Assembly: GCF_021602345.1 (NCBI RefSeq)
Contig: NZ_BQID01000003.1
Location: 186,001-250,000, forward strand
Origin: Pseudomonas pharyngis
GTDB taxonomy: Bacteria; Pseudomonadota; Gammaproteobacteria; Pseudomonadales; Pseudomonadaceae
Length of the DNA: 64,000 nt
Reading direction: 5' to 3'
Part shown: positions 10,789 to 21,838 of the stretch, in pieces
Position numbering within the stretch: position 1 is the stretch's first letter
Layout: the number at the start of each line of letters is the position of its first letter
Notes under the pieces: generated by a model
Told to the model about the DNA's origin: nothing
The model's input: only the letters and a program-made list of their open reading frames with translations
Database searches by the model: none
Position numbers and translations under genes: made by a program

Positions 10789-12049
10789 AAGCCCGGCCGA
10801 GCACGAGTTGCAGCAGCCCTGCCAGCACCAGCGCCGGCAGGGTCGCGCCGACATCCGGATACAGATTGGCCAGCAAGTGATAGGTGCTGATGCCACCCAG
10901 CCAGGCCAATAGTGCCGGCCAGCGCAACGCGGCCGACGCCACCTGAGCACTGCGCTTGCGCAGGATGAAGTGATCCACCAGCACCACGCCGAACAGCGGC
11001 GCGAACACCGAGCCGATCAGCAACAGGAAGTTCTGGTACTGCGCCAACGGCGCGAGCAAGGCGATCAGGGTGCAGATCACGCCGATGGCCAGCGCCAGAT
11101 GCTCGACTTTCAGACGCAACAGAATCCCGCTGGAAACCGCTGCCGAGTGAATGTCGGCGAAAGCGTTTTCCGACTCGTCCAGCAGAATCAGCAGCAGCGG
11201 AATGCCCAGACCGGCGCCGGCCAGTGCCAGCAGCAGCGCGTTGACTTCACCGCTTGGCGCAAAGGCCAGGGTGTAGGCGACGCCAAGACTCATCAGCCAG
11301 AAATTGCCGATGAAGAAACCGATGGCGGTGCCACCGAACACACTCTTCGCCCGTTTGCCGAAACGCGAGTAGTCGGCAATCAGCGGCAGCCACGACAGCG
11401 GCATCGCGATGGCGATGTCGAAACCCACGGCGAGCGGCATCGAGCCATCCCCGGCCTGTGCCCACAAGGCGGCGAGGTCGGCCTTGGCGAGCAGGTTCCA
11501 GGTCAGCCAGATGCACGCGGCCAGAATCAGCCAGATGCCCCACTTGCGCAGAATCTTGCGCACGAATGTCAACGGCCCGCTGACCGCGAGCAATGTCGCC
11601 AATGCGCCGAAGCACAGCGTCCACAGCATCGGACTGGCCCACAGCGAACCTTCGCTGAACGCACGGGTGCCGAGCAGGCTGGCCGCATCGCGCATGACGA
11701 TGATTTCGAACGAACCCCAACCGATCAGTTGCAGCAGATTAAGCAGCGCCGGCAGGTTCGCGCCTTTGCTGCCGAGGCTGAGTTTCAGCGCGGCCATCGA
11801 CGACAGGCCGGTGTCACTGCCTATCACGCCGACGGCGGCCAGCAACAGGACGCCGACCAGGGTGCCGAGGAAAATCGCCAGCAGCGATCCCGACAGGCCC
11901 AGCCCCGGCGCCAGCAACGCGCCGGTCTGCAACACCATCAGGCCGATGCCGAGGGAAAACCACAGGGAAAACAGATCGCGACCGCCGAACACACGCTGGT
12001 TGGCGGGCACGGCGAGGTCGGGGGAATAAGTACCGGGTTGAATGCTCAA
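10757..12049 (-). CDS. cytX: CytX-type hydroxymethylpyrimidine permease (NCS1 family)
   Basis: A 430-residue permease of the nucleobase:cation symporter-1 family with about twelve hydrophobic segments. It matches CytX, the putative transporter for the thiamine precursor hydroxymethylpyrimidine; location directly after riboswitch-controlled thiC supports a thiamine role over cytosine uptake. I place the start at the TTG at 12049 (giving LSIQPGTYSPDL), because the 49 extra upstream codons run through a repeat. GAGA lies 8 bases before it. Its 3' end overlaps the convergent lipoprotein gene. Confidence 0.85.
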   Translation of the reverse strand: MSIQPGTYSPDLAVPANQRVFGGRDLFSLWFSLGIGLMVLQTGALLAPGLGLSGSLLAIFLGTLVGVLLLAAVGVIGSDTGLSSMAALKLSLGSKGANLPALLNLLQLIGWGSFEIIVMRDAASLLGTRAFSEGSLWASPMLWTLCFGALATLLAVSGPLTFVRKILRKWGIWLILAACIWLTWNLLAKADLAALWAQAGDGSMPLAVGFDIAIAMPLSWLPLIADYSRFGKRAKSVFGGTAIGFFIGNFWLMSLGVAYTLAFAPSGEVNALLLALAGAGLGIPLLLILLDESENAFADIHSAAVSSGILLRLKVEHLALAIGVICTLIALLAPLAQYQNFLLLIGSVFAPLFGVVLVDHFILRKRSAQVASAALRWPALLAWLGGISTYHLLANLYPDVGATLPALVLAGLLQLVLGRAFSYGRETARA

Positions 12050-12093
12050 GGGTGTTATCTCAGAGGGACATTTGTTGTTGTGCTGACCCGTTG

Positions 12094-12212
12094 TGATCGT
12101 TCCCACGTCGAGGCGTCGAACCGTCCGCGTGGGAATGCAGCCCGTGACGCTCCGCGTCACTGGACGCGGAGCGTCCCTAGAGGCATTCCCACGCATAGCG
12201 TGGGAACGATCA
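12094..12212. repeat. Nested palindromic repeat between thiC and cytX
   Basis: The outer arms TGATCGTTCCCACG and CGTGGGAACGATCA are perfectly inverted (12094-12107, 12199-12212). Inside lie a second inverted pair (GCGTGGGAATGC near 12127 with GGCATTCCCACGC at 12182-12194) and two small hairpins built on GACGC/GCGTC (12144-12160, 12162-12176). A related stem, TCGCTCCCGC...GCGGGAGCGA, occurs after msrA. It could terminate or process the thiC message before cytX. Confidence 0.75.
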
Positions 12213-12220
12213 GTGCGGGA

Positions 12221-14358
<2,138 letters not shown>

Positions 14359-14558
14359 ACCCGGCCAGTCTAGACACAACCGGCAAAGAACGCCAACACC
14401 GTGGCAAACACCATGATGAATGGCGCAATTGGCAGATTGTTGCCTGCCGTCGGCGCTACTACACTCGCTACGCCATGCCGCGCCTTGACGCTGCATGGGC
14501 CGCGCCTTACCTTTGGCGCCCGGATTATTTCCATAATATTCATGCTAGGGATCGCCTC

Positions 14559-15992
14559 ATGCTGCGCAAACTCTCACTGGCTGTCGCCGTGTCTTGTGCG
14601 TCCACCGCAACGGCCTGGGCAGCAGAAGCGCCTTTATCGACCAGGACCGATCTGGTCAGCGTCTACCAGGAAGCGGTCGACAACAACGCCGACCTGGCCG
14701 CCGCCCGCGCTCAGTACGGTGCGCAGAAAGAAGTGGTGCCCCAGGCCCGCGCCGGGCTGCTGCCGAACCTGTCCGGCGGCGCTGAAGTCGCCAACGTGCG
14801 CACTTCGATCGACCAGCCCTCGGCCATTGCCAATCGCAGCGCGCACTCCTATCAGGCGACGCTGGCGCAACCGCTGTTCCGCGCCGATCGCTGGTTCCAG
14901 TACCAGGCCGCCAAGGACGTCAACGAGCAGGCCGCGCTGCAACTTTCGGCCACCGAGCAGAACCTGATCCTGCAAACCGCCGAAAGCTACTTCAACGTGC
15001 TGCGCAGCCAGGACAACCTGGCCTCGACCAAGGCCGAGGAAGCCGCGTTCAAGCGCCAGCTCGACCAGTCCAACGAGCGCTTCGACGTGGGCCTGTCGGA
15101 CAAGACCGACGTGCTGCAATCGCAAGCCAGTTACGACACCGCACGGGCCAACCGGATCGTCGCCCAGCGTCAGGTCGATGATGCGTTCCAAGCGCTGATC
15201 ACCCTGACCAACCGCCAGTACAACTCGATCCAGGGCATCGTCCACACGTTGCCGATCCTGCCGCCGGCGCCGAACGACGCCAAGGCCTGGGTCGATACCG
15301 CCGCGAAACAGAACCTCAATCTGCTGGCCAGCAACTACGCGGTCAGCTCCGCCGAACAGACCCTGAAACAGCGCAAGGCCGGCCACCTGCCGACCCTCGA
15401 CGCGGTGGCCAAATACGAGAAAGGCGACAACGACGCCCTCGGCTTCTCCAACCCGAACGCGTTCGGTACGCCGTACAGTGGCAACGTCGAGCAGAGCACC
15501 GTGGGCCTGCAACTGAACATCCCGATCTACAGCGGCGGATTGACCAGCTCGCAAGTGCGCGAGTCGTACTCACGGCTGGACCAGACCGAGCAGCAGCGTG
15601 AAGGCCTGCGCCGGCAAGTGGTGGAGAACACCCGCAACCTGCACCGCGCGGTGAACACCGACGTCGAGCAGGTGCAGGCGCGCCGCCAGTCGATCATCTC
15701 CAACCAGAGCGCGGTGGAAGCCACGGAAATCGGTTACCAGGTGGGGACGCGCAACATCGTCGATGTGCTCGACGCCCAGCGTCAGCTCTACACCTCGGTG
15801 CGCAACTACAACAACACCCGCTACGACTACATCCTCGACAACCTGCGCTTGAAGCAGGCAGCGGGGACGTTGAACCCGGGTGACTTGCAGGATCTGACGC
15901 GTTATCTGAAAGCCGACTACAACCCGGACAAGGATTTCCTGCCGCCGGATCTGGCCAAGGCTGCCGAAGCCCAGCTAAAGGCCCGGCCTTGA
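14559..15992 (+). CDS. opmH: TolC-family outer-membrane channel
   Basis: A 477-residue outer-membrane efflux protein with signal peptide (cut near WAAEA) and two OEP repeats, each a coiled-coil pair plus beta-barrel strands. Motifs typical of TolC include GLSDKTDVLQSQASYD in the first repeat and NIVDVLDAQRQLYTSVRNY in the second. It pairs with tripartite efflux pumps or type I secretion. By gene order it matches P. aeruginosa OpmH (PA4974). The Met at 14559 starts the signal peptide. Transcribed divergently from thiC; no pump genes are adjacent. Confidence 0.88.
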   Translation: MLRKLSLAVAVSCASTATAWAAEAPLSTRTDLVSVYQEAVDNNADLAAARAQYGAQKEVVPQARAGLLPNLSGGAEVANVRTSIDQPSAIANRSAHSYQATLAQPLFRADRWFQYQAAKDVNEQAALQLSATEQNLILQTAESYFNVLRSQDNLASTKAEEAAFKRQLDQSNERFDVGLSDKTDVLQSQASYDTARANRIVAQRQVDDAFQALITLTNRQYNSIQGIVHTLPILPPAPNDAKAWVDTAAKQNLNLLASNYAVSSAEQTLKQRKAGHLPTLDAVAKYEKGDNDALGFSNPNAFGTPYSGNVEQSTVGLQLNIPIYSGGLTSSQVRESYSRLDQTEQQREGLRRQVVENTRNLHRAVNTDVEQVQARRQSIISNQSAVEATEIGYQVGTRNIVDVLDAQRQLYTSVRNYNNTRYDYILDNLRLKQAAGTLNPGDLQDLTRYLKADYNPDKDFLPPDLAKAAEAQLKARP

Positions 15993-15993
15993 A

Positions 15994-16025
15994 CAAAAAA
16001 ACGCAGCCCTGAGGCTGCGTTTTTT
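15994..16025. terminator. Bidirectional terminator between opmH and waaA
   Basis: ACGCAGCC/GGCTGCGT stem with a short loop, flanked by seven A on the left and six T on the right. It serves both converging genes; the waaA stop codon lies in the T-run. Confidence 0.9.
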
Positions 16026-17304
16026 ATGGGCGGTCGATCAACCTTCCCAGTCCATCGAGCAAACGCTGCAACGCGCCCTGATTGCGGCGCATCACGCTCA
16101 GCCCGGCGTCGGCCATGCGCTGTGCGTCGCGCGGCAGTTCGAACAGACGCTGCACCTCTGTCGCCAGACCTTCGGCGTCATCCACCTCGGCCAAGGCCCC
16201 GGCGCTGCGCAGTTGCGCGGCGATGTCGAGGAAATTGAACAGATGCGGGCCGCTGATCACCGGTTTCGCCAGCGCTGCCGGCTCCAGCAGGTTGTGCCCG
16301 CCGTTGGCTACCAGACTGCCGCCGACGAACGCGCTGTCGGCTAATGCGTATAGAAACAGCAGCTCACCCATGGTGTCGCCGAGCAGCACCGAAGTCTGCG
16401 CATCGACGCTCGCGCCAGTGGAACGACGCACCGTGGCAAAACCTTCACGCTGGCACAACTCGAACACCGAGTTGAAACGCTCCGGATGGCGCGGCACCAG
16501 AATCAGCAGCGCATCGGGATGGTTGGCCAGCAGGCGCCGATGGGCGTTCAGCACCACCTCGTCTTCGCCTTCATGGGTGCTGGCGGCGATCCACACCGGG
16601 CGCTCCAGCGCCTGCCATTGGCCGCGCAGTTCAGCGGCGCGTTGCAGCAGTTGCGGGTCGATGGTCAGGTCGAACTTGATCGAGCCGGTGACTTCGACTG
16701 TCTCCGGGCGCGCACCGAGATCGCGGAAGCGCTGGGCTTCGGCTTCGGTCTGCACGGCGAACAGACTCATTTCGGCGAGCATCGGCGCGGTCAGCTTGCT
16801 GAACCGGCCATAGCCTTTGGCCGAACGCTCGGACAGGCGTCCGTTGGCCAATGCCACCGGAATCCCGCGTTTGGCGCATTGGTGAATGTGGTTGGGCCAG
16901 AGTTCGGTTTCCATGATCACTGCCAGTTTCGGCTGCACGCGATCCAGAAAACGCGCCGCCGCGCAGGGCAAGTCATACGGCAAATAGCAGTGCTGGATGC
17001 GTGGCTCGTTGGCGAACATTGCGTGAATGCGTTCCGAACCGGTCGGCGTCATGCAGGTCACGGTGATCGGCAGCTGTGGATAACGTTGCAGCAGCGCGCG
17101 AATCATCGGCGCGGCGGCGATGCTTTCGCCCACCGACACGGCGTGAACCCAAATACCTCCGGGCTGCAAGGTCGGCAGGCCATAGGAGAAACGTTCGCCA
17201 ATCCGCTTGGCATACGCCGGCGCCTTGCGCGAACGCAGCCACAGCCGAATCGCCACCAATGGCAGCCCCAGGTAAAACAGCGCGGTGTAGAGAGTTCTAT
17301 TCAT
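16024..17304 (-). CDS. waaA: Kdo transferase
   Basis: WaaA adds 3-deoxy-D-manno-octulosonic acid from CMP-Kdo to lipid IVA, the first step of core assembly. It is a 426-residue GT30 protein. The N-terminal hydrophobic anchor (residues 5-22) ties it to the inner membrane; the acceptor-side motif VGESIAAAPMI includes the catalytic Glu. The C-terminal donor domain carries GGHNLLEPAALAKPVI. It ends inside a shared terminator with opmH. Confidence 0.95.
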   Translation of the reverse strand: MNRTLYTALFYLGLPLVAIRLWLRSRKAPAYAKRIGERFSYGLPTLQPGGIWVHAVSVGESIAAAPMIRALLQRYPQLPITVTCMTPTGSERIHAMFANEPRIQHCYLPYDLPCAAARFLDRVQPKLAVIMETELWPNHIHQCAKRGIPVALANGRLSERSAKGYGRFSKLTAPMLAEMSLFAVQTEAEAQRFRDLGARPETVEVTGSIKFDLTIDPQLLQRAAELRGQWQALERPVWIAASTHEGEDEVVLNAHRRLLANHPDALLILVPRHPERFNSVFELCQREGFATVRRSTGASVDAQTSVLLGDTMGELLFLYALADSAFVGGSLVANGGHNLLEPAALAKPVISGPHLFNFLDIAAQLRSAGALAEVDDAEGLATEVQRLFELPRDAQRMADAGLSVMRRNQGALQRLLDGLGRLIDRP

Positions 17305-17315
17305 GGCGGCGGAGT

Positions 17316-18218
17316 TTATCGGCTTTTGCCGCCGATCGCCCGCAGGTGTATGGCAAATCGCTCCGCCAGCCAGCGCGCCGCCGGTCCAAGCGGTTCATCA
17401 CGGCGCCAGACCAGTTCCACCACCAGCGCCGGCGGCGTCCATTCGCTGTCCAGTTCCACCATCAGGCCCTGATACGCCGAGTACTGCACCACGTGGCGCG
17501 GCAGCCAGGCCCAGCCGAGGTCACGCACCAGCCATTCGGCCATCACGTAGAAACTGTCAGCGCGCCATACCTGCGGACTGGCCGGTTCGTTGCCGGGATA
17601 AATGCTGGTCTGGGTCGACATCAACAACTGCCGATGCTGCGCCAGTTGCTGGCAGGTGACGTAAGCCTGCGCTGCCAAGGGATGGTTGACGCCGCAGACC
17701 GTGACCATTTCCACACTGCCCAGCACCCGGCGCTCCAGCGCTTCAGGGATTTCATCGTGATAGAACAGCAGCCCGAGATCGGCCCGGCGCTCCACCAGTT
17801 TGCGTGAAACCTCACCTTGGGCGGCGCTGGTCAGTTGGACTTCCAGACTGGGAAACTGCTCGGCCAGGGCGGCGAAGCTTTCCACCAGCGCCTGATAGGG
17901 CATCGCCTCATCCTGGGCCACCCGCAACTGCGCTTCCTGCCCGCGCATCATGGCCACGGCCCGGCCGTTCAGGCGCTCGCACTGGCGCAACACTTCACGC
18001 GCCTCCTCCAGCAACGCCTCCCCTGCTTCGGTAAGAATCGGCTGGCGACCACTGCTACGCTCGAACAGGCTGACACCGAGGTCGTCCTCGAGCATGGCAA
18101 TCGCGCTGCTGATCGCCGACTGCGCCTTGCGCTGCTGACGCGCCACGGCGGAAAACGAGCGCTGTTCGGCCACCGCGACGAACACCCGCAACTGCTCCAG
18201 ATTCCACTGCATGCTCAT
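17316..18218 (-). CDS. LysR-family transcriptional regulator
   Basis: A roughly 300-residue LysR regulator: N-terminal winged helix-turn-helix (FVAVAEQRSFSAVARQQRKA with SAISSAIAMLEDDLGVSLFER) and a type 2 periplasmic-binding-like effector domain. It is transcribed divergently from emrE, the usual layout for a LysR protein controlling its neighbour. Several in-frame Met codons exist (18230, 18218, 18212); none has a strong ribosome site, so the start is uncertain. It ends 11 bp upstream of waaA. The inducer is unknown. Confidence 0.85.
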   Translation of the reverse strand: MSMQWNLEQLRVFVAVAEQRSFSAVARQQRKAQSAISSAIAMLEDDLGVSLFERSSGRQPILTEAGEALLEEAREVLRQCERLNGRAVAMMRGQEAQLRVAQDEAMPYQALVESFAALAEQFPSLEVQLTSAAQGEVSRKLVERRADLGLLFYHDEIPEALERRVLGSVEMVTVCGVNHPLAAQAYVTCQQLAQHRQLLMSTQTSIYPGNEPASPQVWRADSFYVMAEWLVRDLGWAWLPRHVVQYSAYQGLMVELDSEWTPPALVVELVWRRDEPLGPAARWLAERFAIHLRAIGGKSR

Positions 18219-18244
18219 CGGCCAACCCATCTTGTAAACAGATA

Positions 18245-18269
18245 GGTAATGACTTTACCCCATCTGGGG
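18245..18269. promoter_or_regulatory. Candidate operator between the LysR gene and emrE
   Basis: Two adjoining palindromes, GGTAA-N5-TTACC (18245-18259) and CCCCA-TC-TGGGG (18258-18269), lie in the 100-bp divergent intergenic region. The first fits the T-N11-A symmetry used by LysR proteins. Confidence 0.45.
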
Positions 18270-18320
18270 AGTCACTAGAATGCCGCCTCAGAAAGCAACG
18301 CTACACACGAGGACTTGAAC

Positions 18321-18653
18321 ATGAACGCTTACGTCTATCTGGCCATCGCCATCTGCGCCGAGGTGATCGCGACCGTTTCGATGAAAGCCGTCAAAGGCTT
18401 CAGCACGCCTTTGCCGCTGGTGCTGGTCATCGTCGGCTACGCCATCGCGTTCTGGATGCTGACTCTGGTGGTGCGCAGCGTGCCGGTGGGCGTGGCCTAC
18501 GCGGTATGGGCCGGCATGGGCATCGTGATGGTCAGTGTTGCGGCGCTGTTCATCTACGGGCAGAAGCTGGATATCCCGGCGATGCTCGGAATGGCGCTGA
18601 TCGTGCTCGGTGTGGTGGTGATTCAACTGTTCTCGAAAACCGCCGGCCACTGA
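18321..18653 (+). CDS. emrE: Small multidrug resistance transporter
   Basis: A 110-residue, four-helix SMR-family antiporter that exchanges protons for quaternary cations as a dimer. The essential acidic residue is present as Glu14 in AICAEVIATVSMK, and the family WAGMGIV motif lies near residue 63. The ATG at 18321 follows GAGGA by seven bases. Its place next to a LysR gene matches P. aeruginosa PA4990 (EmrE). Physiological substrates cannot be named from sequence. Confidence 0.9.
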   Translation: MNAYVYLAIAICAEVIATVSMKAVKGFSTPLPLVLVIVGYAIAFWMLTLVVRSVPVGVAYAVWAGMGIVMVSVAALFIYGQKLDIPAMLGMALIVLGVVVIQLFSKTAGH

Positions 18654-18670
18654 GCATCAACCTCTACTCC

Positions 18671-18760
18671 TGTGGGAGCGAGCCTGCTCGCGAAGGCTAT
18701 AGTCGACTCAACTACCAAGTCGCCTGAACCACCGCTATCGCGAGCAGGCTCGCTCCCACA
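18671..18760. repeat. Paired REP palindromes (REPIN) after emrE
   Basis: TGTGGGAGCGAGCCTGCTCG at 18671-18690 is matched in inverse orientation by CGAGCAGGCTCGCTCCCACA at 18741-18760, around a 50-bp spacer. The 90-bp unit is a REP doublet forming nested hairpins, of the same family as 7745-7828. Confidence 0.92.
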
Positions 18761-18852
18761 TTTGGTTTCGCATTCCTCCGTTGATCATCGACAAATCCCC
18801 TTTTCCCCGAGTCTGTATACTGCGCCCTCGTCTTGAACACTGAGGTCGTTGC

Positions 18853-20028
18853 ATGCCATCTCCAATTTCCACCGACGTGCTGATTGTCGGCGCGGGTGTC
18901 GCCGGTCTCTGGCTGAACGCGCGCCTGCGTCGCCAGGGTTTCTCGACCGTGCTGGTGGAAAGTGCCAGCCTCGGCGGCGGGCAGAGTGTGAAGTCCCAGG
19001 GCATCATCCACGGCGGCGCCAAGTACGCGCTGCACGGTGCGCTGACCGGCGCCTCGGAAGCCATCGCCGATATGCCGCGCCGCTGGCGTGAAGCCCTGGC
19101 CGGCAACGGCGAACTGGACCTGACCGGCGTGCGCCTGTTGTCCGAAGCCCATTACCTTTGGTCGCCGGGCACACTGGCCGGCAATCTGACCAGTTTCTTC
19201 GCCAGCAAAGCGGTGCGTGGCCGGGTCGATCAGGTCAAGGGCGATCAACTGCCGCCGGCCCTGCAGGACAAGCGTTTCAAGGGCAAGGTCTACCGCCTCG
19301 CCGAACTGGTGATCGACGTGCCGAGCCTGATTCAGCGTCTGGCGGATTTGTCGGGCGACGGTCTGCTCGCCGGCCACGGCATCGAGCCGTTACTGGAAAG
19401 CGGTGTGCTGGTCGGTCTGAAAGTCGATGGCCGTGAGATTCGTGCCCAGCGCATCGTCCTCAGCGCCGGCGCCGGTACTGCCGACCTGCTGACTGCCTTG
19501 GGCCTGACTCATCCGGCGATGCAACGCCGGCCGCTGCACATGATCATCGCCAAGGGCCCTGGCCTGAAGCCGCTGTACGCGCACTGCCTCGGTGGCGGCA
19601 CCAAGCCGCGTATTACCGTGACCACCCACCCGGCCGCCGACGGTCAGTGGGTCTGGTATCTGGGCGGCGACATTGCCGAATCCGAAGGCGTGGCCCGTGA
19701 GCCCGCCGAGCAGATCGCCACTGCACAAAAGGAAATCGCACAGCTGCTGCCCTGGATCGACCTGAGCACCGTGCAATGGGCGACCCTGCGCGTCGATCGT
19801 GCCGAACCGTTGCAAACCGGCCTGACCCGTCCGGACAACGCGTTCCTCGCCGAAGAAGGTCGCCTGCTGGTCGGCTGGCCAACCAAACTGGCCCTGGCCC
19901 CGGACTTCGCTGACCGGGTGATCGCGTCCCTGGAACGCGACGGCATCCAGCCAAGCCACGCTGCTCCCCTGCCCGAGCTGCCAAAACCACCGATGGGCGT
20001 TCCCGCCTGGGAGCAACTGCTGCCATGA
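18853..20028 (+). CDS. FAD-dependent oxidoreductase (DAO family)
   Basis: A 391-residue flavoprotein with an N-terminal dinucleotide-binding motif VLIVGAGVAGLWLNARL and a DAO/GlpD-like fold. The conserved SQGIIHGGAKYALHG near residues 50-64 resembles glycerol-3-phosphate dehydrogenase and L-2-hydroxyglutarate oxidase relatives. The substrate is not evident. GAGG lies seven bases before the ATG. Its stop overlaps the start of the aldo-keto reductase (ATGA), so the two are co-translated and probably act in one pathway. Confidence 0.8.
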   Translation: MPSPISTDVLIVGAGVAGLWLNARLRRQGFSTVLVESASLGGGQSVKSQGIIHGGAKYALHGALTGASEAIADMPRRWREALAGNGELDLTGVRLLSEAHYLWSPGTLAGNLTSFFASKAVRGRVDQVKGDQLPPALQDKRFKGKVYRLAELVIDVPSLIQRLADLSGDGLLAGHGIEPLLESGVLVGLKVDGREIRAQRIVLSAGAGTADLLTALGLTHPAMQRRPLHMIIAKGPGLKPLYAHCLGGGTKPRITVTTHPAADGQWVWYLGGDIAESEGVAREPAEQIATAQKEIAQLLPWIDLSTVQWATLRVDRAEPLQTGLTRPDNAFLAEEGRLLVGWPTKLALAPDFADRVIASLERDGIQPSHAAPLPELPKPPMGVPAWEQLLP

Positions 20029-20837
20029 GCCTGCCGACCCTGCACGATTTGCATCGCCCGCTGGGCAGCACCGGGCTGCTGGTCTCGCCGCTGGGCCTGG
20101 GCACCGTCAAACTTGGCCGCGACCAGGGCGTGAAATATCCCAACGGCTTCCAGATCCCCGACGACGACGCCGCGCGTATGTTGCTCAAGCAGGCGCGCCA
20201 GCTGGGTATCAACCTGATCGATACTGCGCCAGCCTATGGCCGCAGCGAAGAACGCCTCGGCCCGCTGCTGCGCGGCGAGCGTCAGGACTGGGTGATCGTC
20301 AGCAAGGTCGGCGAAGAATTTGTCGACGGCCAATCGACCCACGATTTCAGCGCCGCTCACACCCGGATGTCGGTGGAGCGCAGCCTGCAACGTCTTGAAA
20401 CCGATTTTATCGACCTGGTGCTGGTGCACTCCGACGGCAACGATCTGGCGATTCTCAACGACAGCGAAGTCTACGCAACCCTCGCCGCACTGAAGGCCGA
20501 GGGCAAGATCCGCGGCTTCGGTTTCTCCGGCAAGACGGTCGATGGTGGTTTGAAAGCACTGGAGCAAGGCGACTGCGCGATGGTCACCTACAATCTGAAC
20601 GAACAAAACGAGAAGGCGGTCATTGACTATGCTGCTGCCCACGGTAAAGCCATTCTGGTGAAGAAGGCCCTGGCCAGCGGTCATGTGTGCCTGAGTTCCG
20701 GCGTGGACCCGGTGCGTGCCAGCTTCGAGTTGCTGTTCGCCCAGCCCGGTGTGGCCAGTGCCATCGTCGGGACCATCAATCCGCTGCACCTCGCCCACAA
20801 CGTTGCGACCGTTGCCCAGGTCCTACGTGGACAATGA
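20025..20837 (+). CDS. Aldo/keto reductase
   Basis: A 270-residue aldo/keto reductase, a TIM-barrel NADPH-dependent carbonyl reductase. The catalytic residues are visible: Asp and Tyr in DTAPAYGRSEERLG, Lys in VIVSKVG, and His in LVLVHSDG. The C-terminal IVGTINPLHLAHNV is the cofactor phosphate region. It overlaps the FAD oxidoreductase by four bases. Substrate unknown; a shared aldehyde or ketone intermediate with the upstream enzyme is an inference. Confidence 0.85.
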   Translation: MSLPTLHDLHRPLGSTGLLVSPLGLGTVKLGRDQGVKYPNGFQIPDDDAARMLLKQARQLGINLIDTAPAYGRSEERLGPLLRGERQDWVIVSKVGEEFVDGQSTHDFSAAHTRMSVERSLQRLETDFIDLVLVHSDGNDLAILNDSEVYATLAALKAEGKIRGFGFSGKTVDGGLKALEQGDCAMVTYNLNEQNEKAVIDYAAAHGKAILVKKALASGHVCLSSGVDPVRASFELLFAQPGVASAIVGTINPLHLAHNVATVAQVLRGQ

Positions 20838-20868
20838 CGCCGCCTCGCGGCCTTAAGCAGGAGCCGAC

Positions 20869-21834
20869 ATGCCGCGTACGCTCATCAGAAAGAACCCGAG
20901 CAACTTCAAGACGCTGCCGCTGTTCGTCGAAGCCACCCCGGAAGGCCTGACCTACCAGAGCGTGGGCATGCCGCTGAATTTCGCCCAGACCCTGCAGCGG
21001 CGCAAACCGGTGAGCGTGGCCGATGCCGAGCGTTTTGCGCTGGAACTGGCCAACCTCGGCGTCTCGGTGCGCCTGACCCTGCACTGGCAGAATCGCGATT
21101 ATTGGGTGCTGGTACGCCAGCGCCGGCAGGATCGCGGCGACGTGGTGCTCAAACTGATTTCCGGCTACGTGCCAGCCCATGAGCTGAATATCCCACTGCA
21201 CACGGCGATTCAGGAAATCGCCGAGGAGTGCCTGCTGGAAACCCCGGAAGGCTGGCTCGGCGGGCGTTTCAACGACACCTGGCTGCCGGCGCCGTACGCA
21301 TCGGCGCTGCATTATCGCGAGGCCCTGCCCTTTCGCCTGACGCCGTTGTCCGGCTCGGCGCGGCCGGTGCGCTGCGCCAATCTGCAATTGCTCGAACGGC
21401 CACGGGCCTACGTGCACTTGCCGACCGCGTCCCTGCAATTGATCTACGACTTGCGGCTGGACGTGCCCAAGGAGGCAAAATCCCTGAGCCTGTTCCACGT
21501 CGACGAGCGTCTGGAGGGAGATCAACTGGTGGCTCGGCTCGACCGCAAGCGCCCCGATCTCTACCTGATGCCGCTCAAGGACGGCGCGCCCTTGGCCGAG
21601 CTGTATACCCTCAAGCGCGACAAGCTCCTGCCGGCCAGCACCCGCGGGCTATATCTGGCCGAAAGCTTTGCGACCCAGACGGGCTGGGTCGTGCGTGAAG
21701 AGCGGATTCGCTGGAAAGATTGGGTCGTGCAACAGGGCCTGCAACCGGCGAAGCCCCCTCGCGCGGGACTCAAGCAATTGAGTCTGAAGGCGCTGCGTCT
21801 GGTTGGTATTGGCAAGAAACGCGCGAGCAAATAG
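20869..21834 (+). CDS. Unknown protein with a degenerate Nudix box
   Basis: A 321-residue conserved pseudomonad protein without a named function. I believe relatives are sometimes labelled metal ABC transporter ATPase, but no Walker A, Walker B or ABC signature is present. Instead, residues about 100-130 read GYVPAHE followed 9 residues later by QEIAEECLL, which fits the Nudix pattern GX5E...REUXEEXGU except for the spacing, Arg to Gln and Gly to Leu; both metal-ligand Glu pairs remain. The last 30 residues are very basic (Lys/Arg-rich). Same strand, 31 bp after the aldo/keto reductase, so probably one operon. Confidence 0.7.
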   Translation: MPRTLIRKNPSNFKTLPLFVEATPEGLTYQSVGMPLNFAQTLQRRKPVSVADAERFALELANLGVSVRLTLHWQNRDYWVLVRQRRQDRGDVVLKLISGYVPAHELNIPLHTAIQEIAEECLLETPEGWLGGRFNDTWLPAPYASALHYREALPFRLTPLSGSARPVRCANLQLLERPRAYVHLPTASLQLIYDLRLDVPKEAKSLSLFHVDERLEGDQLVARLDRKRPDLYLMPLKDGAPLAELYTLKRDKLLPASTRGLYLAESFATQTGWVVREERIRWKDWVVQQGLQPAKPPRAGLKQLSLKALRLVGIGKKRASK

Positions 21835-21838
21835 CCGA

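Noticed and set aside
20869-21834. Metal ABC transporter ATPase label
   Set aside because: No Walker A, Walker B or LSGGQ motif is present, so an ATPase role is not supported.
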